Of a DNA stretch of 64,000 nucleotides, positions 58,421-64,000 are shown one piece after another. Both the position numbers and the translations under genes were made by a program. The notes below the pieces were generated by a model, which worked only from the letters and a program-made list of their open reading frames with translations, ran no database searches and was not told the origin of the DNA. How positions within the stretch are numbered: position 1 is the stretch's first letter; every line of letters begins with the position of its first letter. Source of the DNA: Mesorhabditis belari (taxonomy: Eukaryota; Nematoda; Chromadorea; Rhabditida; Rhabditidae); assembly GCA_958450365.1 (NCBI GenBank), contig CAUEEP010000750.1, positions 124,001 to 188,000 of the forward strand. Direction: 5' to 3'.

Positions 58421-58865
58421 GTTGTCGGATCATATCCAATCAAGGCAAGGCTGAACGTTTTCCACGAAAACAGCCACGAAGTGAATTGTTGTCGGAGCTT
58501 TCGACCGACTATTATTCCAATCCAAGCCTCAGACATTGTTCCAAAATCGGAGACGATGTTTAACTAAATTAAAGTAAACTTTTTGGAGTTTCTTGGATCT
58601 TTTGAATGAATGAATGAGTCGCAAAAAAGTTGTCGTCAAGATAACTAAACTTTAAGCAAGAAAAAAGAGAAGAAAGATATGATGGGAAGAAAAATTGAGA
58701 AAATGAAATTCATTCTTATTGATTGAACCTGAAATTCACTGAATTCAGCCCGATTTCAAACAATTGCAATTAATTTTTGAGATTCACAAGGGAAGGCCAA
58801 CTGGCCAAAGGAAAGCCACTAGGGAAAGCCACTAGGGAAAGCCAAATGCTAGACGATCTATACAA

Positions 58866-59290
58866 GAATGTGTTTCTCGCGAGTAAGTAATTCCTCGAGT
58901 AAAACTTGCGAGTATTAATGAGTAATTTTTACTCGATTAATCGACGTTTTTGGTCGAGTAACTACGAAGTAAACCTCTTTACCCGTCGAGTAAATTGAAT
59001 CTCTTTACTTGTGAAGGGAATTTATTTGCCACCAAATCAGTTAAACGGCTGAATATCTTTAAAAGGAGTCGTTTAGAAGGCGGCGTATATAAGGCAGCGT
59101 ATTTAAAGCGGCGTATATAAGGCGGCGTATATAAGGCGGCGTATATAAGGCGGCGTATATAAGGCGGTTTTAAACAAACATAAAGTTCTAACAAAACTTT
59201 AGATGCGTATAACTCCTGGTAGATTTCCATTTAGCAAAAACGGAATAGATATTCGGAATCAGCATAAAATTCTGCGTTGAATGGCATAGA
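58866..59290. mobile_element. hAT-like MITE relative with 14-bp satellite
   Basis: Related to 3701-4030 over TCGAGTAAAACTTGC, TTTTTGGTCGAGTAACTACG and ATATCTTTAAAAGGAGTCGT. Here 59083-59170 has become an array of GGCGGCGTATATAA units that the other copy lacks. Its right end is lost. Confidence 0.65.
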
Positions 59291-59354
59291 TCGAATAGTA
59301 TTTTGCTCAGCCAGTTGACCTTCCTTTGACAATTTTGTACGTTTCTTTTCTTAC

Positions 59355-62300
59355 CATAAAAACGCGATACTCCGCATTAACCATAAAGGCACCGTAGTCC
59401 TAAATTCCAGTTTTTTTTGCAGTACTTTTGGGATAACTAACGACGTAAAACATTAGAGCAATCTGAACGACCAGACTCGCCAAACAGATCAAAAACAAAT
59501 TGAATTCCATTCTTTTACCGGCAGATTGGCTGAAAAGAAATAGATTGTTGTAGATATTAGGTTGATGCAAAAGTCTTTTCGTTCCTTTTCGTCTGCCGTT
59601 TCAAGCCAACAAATGCACCAATTAAACTACGGTTGATTTCATTAGAAAAACAAATTATTTTTCTGCAAAATAGCATTAAAACGGGTTTAAAAATATTTCT
59701 TGAGAGTATAGTCAATTAGTAGCCATTTTCATATTCAAAAATAGCCTTAAAATCAATATTTTATTATTTTGATCTTATTTTCTCATTTCATAACATAAAA
59801 TTTTTCAAAATCTCTCTTTATCTAAAATAAATCAAGCATAAGAACAAATCTCTTTTTTGGGAAGTTTTATGAGAAAGATTTTACACTAAAAATAAGCTGT
59901 AAGCGTAGAAAAAAAAAAGACAAAGTTTACTTTGTATTTACCATTCTATGAATGGCTTTTGTTCTTTGTTTTCTTGAAATCATTGCTAATAATATCAGCT
60001 TATTATTTATTAGGTTGATGCAAAAGTCTTTTCGTTCCTTTTCGTCTGCCGTTTCAAGCCAACAAATGCACCAATTAAACTACGGTTGATTTCATTAGAA
60101 AAAGCAATTATTTTTCTGCAAAATAACATTAAAACGGGTTTAAAAATATTTAATGCCTGGATTTTCTTGAGAGTATGAAGTCGGGTAGTCAAAAAGGGCT
60201 AACTCGATGATGCGGTTTAGACACCTTAGCTAAAGAAAACCTATCTTCGTGTCAATAGATAAAAGATAGAGAAAAAAAAGTTTGATATTTCGCCAAAATT
60301 TCAGAGAAATTCATTCAGCCAATTTTTCCGTAGAGTTTTTTATAGATTTTACGAAAAAGGCGTTTTTCACTCTCGAATTTGCTTGAAAGTGAACCGAAAT
60401 TCATTTAAAAAGATGCAAATTGAACAAAAAACACTTTTTTTATAGAGCAAACTATAGATTAATTGGTGAATTTGTTACTTTTTAACAGAAGTACGAAACA
60501 AATGAAAAAGACTTTTGCATCAACCTAATATAACCTTTTTTATTGGCCTTCTTCATAATCTAGACTAGAGGTAAACTGAGCTTGCGATCTGCTTGGATGA
60601 CTATCTGCTGGAAGATTTAAATCTACTAGAAACCATGTGATTCAGCTTGATAAAGCTGCTTTCACAAATTGAACTCCATTCTTTTATCGGCAGATTGGCT
60701 GGAAAGAAATTGATTCTTGTAGACATAGCCTATTTTATTCACCTGCTTTATAATCTAGACTAGGTTGACACCTAGCCTGCAACTGAGCCTGCAATCTGTT
60801 TGGATCTGCTGGGAGATTTAAATCTACTAGAAACCATGTGATTCAGCTTAGAGTGTGCTCCTTGTTGACAGACAATTTTTCAGACAAATTTTCATTGACA
60901 ACTTTTTTGTCAGACAATTGATCCGACAAACTTCCGACAACGCGTTTTCTAAAAGGTGCGCTTTTTAAGCAAAGCTATAAAGGTCGCGCGAAAAAAATTT
61001 GCAAACTTTTCTGAAAATATAGTAATGGACAGTTTTATTGAAGGATTTAGGCTTTTTAGGGCGTGGAATTTTTTTTGGAATGGTTCTAGTGCAAATGTAG
61101 ACAATAGGCCTGGTAAATTCGTAAATAATAGAATTTTTTAATAGTGTTTCTTAACTTTTCCCGCTTTCAATGTTTTCTTTAATTTTACATAGCATTTAAA
61201 AATTTTTAAGTTTTAGCGAAAGAGTAATAGAAAAAAAGAGCGCCCACTAGCCTGAGAAAAAAAAGAGTAATAGAAAAAAAAAAATAGTTTGCAATTGCGT
61301 TTTTGGGGCATAGATTGCACTGTGCTCGAGTCTCTTTGCTGCTCACATCTACATACTTTGACATAAAATCTCAGGCTAGTGAGAGCATTTTAGGTCTAGG
61401 CGGAGGAGTTGCGGAACTCTAAAAATGATTTATGAGCGTAAAGGCAACTATCTCTAGAATTTACCCTATTACTGGGAGAAGCATCCATTTTTCTCTCATA
61501 ATCACACTTTTCTTTTCTATGCGCTACTCTAAATAGTAGGAATTACCAATTTAACCTGTTTGAAAAAGAAAAAAAAACAAAAATTTAAGGAAAGGGTAGT
61601 AGAAAAAAGAGCGCAAGATTTTAATGTACATTTGCATTTTGAAAAATTTGCTGATGCAAAGCATAGGGCTACGGTAGCTTATCCTTGGCGCGCGCTTTTT
61701 AGAAAACGCGTTGTCTGCAAGGAACACACTCTAATTCAGCTTGATAAAGCTACATTCATCAGAATCGATCTCAAGGAAATAAAGCTGGGTTTCATGGTTG
61801 TTGACCGGCTTACACTGATGTTAAAATCCGGTTAGCTGCAAAGATGAAAGTCTGAGCTCCAAAACAAATAGATCTGCTTAAAATAGATCCGCAATGCAGA
61901 TGCTTTAAGAACTATTACCGTTAATATTCTATTATACTATCACTCCCATGTACAGTCTCGTAGTCTAACTTCTTTTTCTAATTTTTTCATTTTTCCAACT
62001 ACACTTTTAGTACCAAAAGAAAAAATACGAGATTTCAAGAGCTATCATTTGACACAAAAGCGCACACTTTAGCATAAAGCAGCGCGGAGAATTGGATGTT
62101 CAAAGTTAGGCTACGCGACTGTACGCTCGTCATTATGTCGCGACTTCTATTAAAGTATTTACGGTGGTTTTAAATTCTCATTTTTCTCATTCTCATTTAC
62201 GATAAATATCCGGCTTTTCGGGTCTATCCCAAAACAGCGCCACCCAAAACAGCGCCGACCAAAACAGCGCCGCCAAAACAGCGCCGACCAAAACAGCACC

Positions 62301-63730
62301 GCCAAAACAGCGCCGTACCCAAAACAGCGCCACCCAAAACAGCGCCAATGCAAAAACGCCCAAAACAGCGACGAGCAAAAAAAATTATTTTTTAGATTTT
62401 TGCTTTTGCTTTTTCTTTGCTGTTTTTAACTTTTTCTGTCCACTTTTTGTGTTTTTAGGGTAAAAAAAAGGCGGAGAATCCGATTTTTTAAGCTTTACGC
62501 ATAGAAACCTGCGATAGCGCTTATAAAATTGATTTTAACCAAAAATAACAATTTTTTTTCTTTTACGGCCTGTTTTTTAACGTTTTCACTAACTTTGACT
62601 TTGAAAATTGACTATTCTAAATATTTTAGCTTTACTTATGAGGAGAGACTTGCTTTTTTTGAACTAAAAACTTTACAGCATCGCGGCTTTGTCATTGATT
62701 TAGTCGAAACTTTCAAAATCCTCCGTTGTAAACAGATTAGCCCTTTGTTTATAGACTTTTTCAAATTTAAACCGCGGTCAGGGCCCAGAAGTGGCTCATT
62801 CCTTTTGCAAATTCCCTTTGCTTCCAATGCCTCTTTATCAAATTCATTTCCCGTTAGAGCCGCTAGATTATGGAACTTGCTCCCAAACGACATACGAGAA
62901 ATTCAGTCGCTTTTCATATTCAAGAAACGTATCGATGCTTTAGATCTAGTGGCTCTTTGCCGTAAGTAATTGGCTTATTGATTTCAGTATGTATTGTATG
63001 ATTAAGTATCACTGTGCATTTCTCTATGATTTCTTTCACTTTATCGTTTGAATAAAGTATTATTATAAACCTGCGATAGCGCTTATAAAATTGATTTTAA
63101 CCAAAAATAACAATTTTTTTCCTTTTACGACCTGTTTTTTAACGTTTTCGCTAACTTTTTATTTCTACTACGGATCACTTGAAAGCTCTCTAGCCGTTTA
63201 TGTTCATCATCGCTAGTGTTATGATGTTTCAGAGTCTCTTGGACTATTAATTTGATGCTATTTTGATGTTTTTTATGCATCGTTTAATTGTTATCGTTTA
63301 TTGTTGTTGGTCATGTTATTTTTAAATAAATTATCAAAATTAAAAGCTGCTAATAAAAAAAATGAGTGTACATTGTAAAAGAAAAAAAACTTTATTTTGC
63401 ATCGGCGCTGTTTTGGGCGTTTTTCATTGGCGCTGTTTTGGGTGCGGCGCTATTTTGGGTGGCGCTGTTTTGGTCGGCGTTGTTTTGGTCGGCGCTATTT
63501 TGGCGGCGCTGTTTTGGGATAGACCCGGCTTTTCAGAATGCGGATATTCAAGCAGCTTTGATGGTTATTTTAATCAATTCTTAACAATTCTTTAAAATAA
63601 ACTCTCCTTACCTTTTCTTCACCGTTCTCATGTAAATCAGCTTGGCGAGACTGATCATATTGAGTAAAAAGGAAATTACTGGGTAGACATGGCTGAGACT
63701 CATTTCAGCCCAATAACAAATTGGTGTTTG
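59355..63730 (-). CDS. Serpentine receptor (Srv/Sru/Srx-like), C-terminal half exons only
   Basis: Three exons join in phase: 63612-63730 (QTPICYWAEMSLSHVYPVIS and FLLNMISLAKLIYMRTVKK), 59442-59529 (QSAGKRMEFNLFLICLASLV and VQIALMFYV) and 59355-59399 (DYGAFMVNAEYRVFM). They give TM5, a short basic loop and TM6 typical of nematode 7TM chemoreceptors with an ER/MEF start to TM6. The first intron spans 4.1 kb of transposons, the second is 42 bp. Upstream exons lie beyond the window or are lost, and I found no TM7 exon. A broken copy of the middle exon is at about 60655-60705. Family placement is tentative. Confidence 0.6.
59557..60531. mobile_element. Mariner-type MITE, one complete and one partial copy
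   Basis: The complete copy is 60009-60531: TTAGGTTGATGCAAAAGTCT at the left and AAGACTTTTGCATCAACCTAA at the right. A partial copy with the same left end starts at 59557 and shares sequence to about 59700. There is no transposase. Confidence 0.8.
60600..60850. repeat. Duplicated segment holding an empty hAT target site
   Basis: 60575-60660 and 60745-60850 are repeats (GATTTAAATCTACTAGAAAC then CATGTGATTCAGCTT). In the first, ATTCAGCTTGATAAAGCT is uninterrupted; in the second the element at 60849-61733 is inserted after ATTCAGCT. 60655-60705 resembles the receptor exon at 59442-59529. Confidence 0.8.
60849..61733. mobile_element. hAT-like non-autonomous element with 8-bp TSD
   Basis: Termini TAGAGTGTGCTCCTTG and AAGGAACACACTCTA are inverted, with further inverted sequence inside (ACGCGTTTTCTAAAA and AGAAAACGCGTTGTC). 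The flanks are identical 8-mers, ATTCAGCT, on both sides, the hAT hallmark. At 885 bp it has no transposase; frames 60956-61141 and 61560-61835 show no family resemblance. Confidence 0.8.
61915..62165. mobile_element. MITE family B, copy 3
   Basis: A more diverged copy of 2272-2540: TTACCGTTAATATTCTATTA at the left, AAAGTATTTACGGT at the right, shared ACAGTCTCGTAGTC interior. Confidence 0.75.
62204..63548. mobile_element. TIR element with subterminal AAAACAGCGCC repeats
   Basis: The left end (ATATCCGGCTTTTCGGGTCT, then ATCCCAAAACAGCGCC) and right end (complement, with ATAGACCCGGCTTTTC) are inverted. Each is followed inward by a tandem array of about 15-bp CCAAAACAGCGCCAC units: roughly nine at 62230-62372 and eight, reversed, at 63398-63520. 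It contains a truncated LINE. No transposase is present. Confidence 0.75.
62598..63066 (+). mobile_element. 5'-truncated LINE, reverse-transcriptase C-terminus
   Basis: The frame ending at 62969 reads FTYEERLAFFELKTLQHRGF, IDLVETFKILRC, then NSFPVRAARLWNLLPNDIRE and FKKRIDAL, the conserved end of non-LTR retrotransposon reverse transcriptases (Y..RL..L.L..L..RR...D ... R....WN.LP..I). A 3' UTR ends AATAAAGTATTATTAT. It is flanked by direct repeats of about 92 bp (62505-62597 and 63067-63158), read as a long target-site duplication. Confidence 0.8.
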
Positions 63731-63948
63731 CTAAAATGAGTTGATTAAATAAACGAGGAAACCCGCCTACGACTTCAAAGCACTCCAAAAGACACCAAAA
63801 ATCGAACACCGAACAACTGGGGTATTTTTTGAAGCAGTTTTTCAAAAGGCAAAACTAGATACTTCACGGGATCGGCCGTTTCCCGAAAAAACTCACTCCT
63901 GCGCCCGCTAGAGCTTTAACGGACAGACTGATATTTTAAAATTATATA

Positions 63949-64000
63949 CAGTCGACTCTCGGTATAATGACTCTTGATATAAAATGATTCAGAGCTTCGG
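63949..64000 (+). mobile_element. Left end of a pogo/Tigger-like element, cut by the window edge
   Basis: CAGTCGACTCTCGGTATAAT followed by GACTC resembles the CAGT-GACTCTCG-TATAA terminus of pogo/Tigger-type elements and lies after TA. The remainder is outside the window. Confidence 0.45.

Overview
The window reads as nuclear DNA of a rhabditid (Caenorhabditis-like) nematode. It is AT-rich, its genes are split by very short introns (many 37-58 bp) ending in the nematode acceptor TTTTCAG, several start codons follow an acceptor closely as expected for spliced-leader trans-splicing, and the protein families are nematode-typical (transthyretin-like, GT92/DUF23, C6/TSP1 secreted proteins, serpentine chemoreceptors). 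I assembled the exon models by hand from splice sites and reading phase. Apart from where I say otherwise, every join is in phase.

Layout. 1-4200: no gene; MITEs, fold-back repeats and a Tc1-like relic. 4238-6390 (+): intact three-exon PQ-loop membrane protein. 6391-12900: repeats, mariner/Tc1 fragments, tRNA-like relics. 12941-17107 (+): four-exon transthyretin-like secreted protein with a 21-bp satellite and a tRNA-Phe-like relic in intron 2 and a roughly 0.5-kb repeat in intron 3. 17388-20900: fold-back element, Tc1 relic, and loose copies of kinase exons. 21161-23986 (-): eleven-exon divergent MAP-kinase-like gene without a TxY motif. 26072-37745 (+): fourteen-exon GT92 glycosyltransferase whose long introns are filled with mariner, Tc1-like and MITE insertions. 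39878-42195 (-): Srh/Str-type chemoreceptor lacking its first exon. 47381-52297 (+): secreted C6/Thr-rich/TSP1-like protein with a recent internal tandem duplication, the second copy carrying a frameshift. 52300-59300: piggyBac relic, large inverted repeats and duplications. 59355-63730 (-): part of a second serpentine receptor, its two parts split by a 4-kb intron holding a mariner-type MITE, a hAT-like element with an exact 8-bp target duplication and an empty paralogous site, and a TIR element that itself hosts a truncated LINE.

The genes do not form a pathway. The theme is ordinary nematode genes (chemosensory receptors, secreted proteins, a signalling kinase, a Golgi-type glycosyltransferase) embedded in dense non-autonomous transposons, with simple satellites often growing inside introns or transposon ends.
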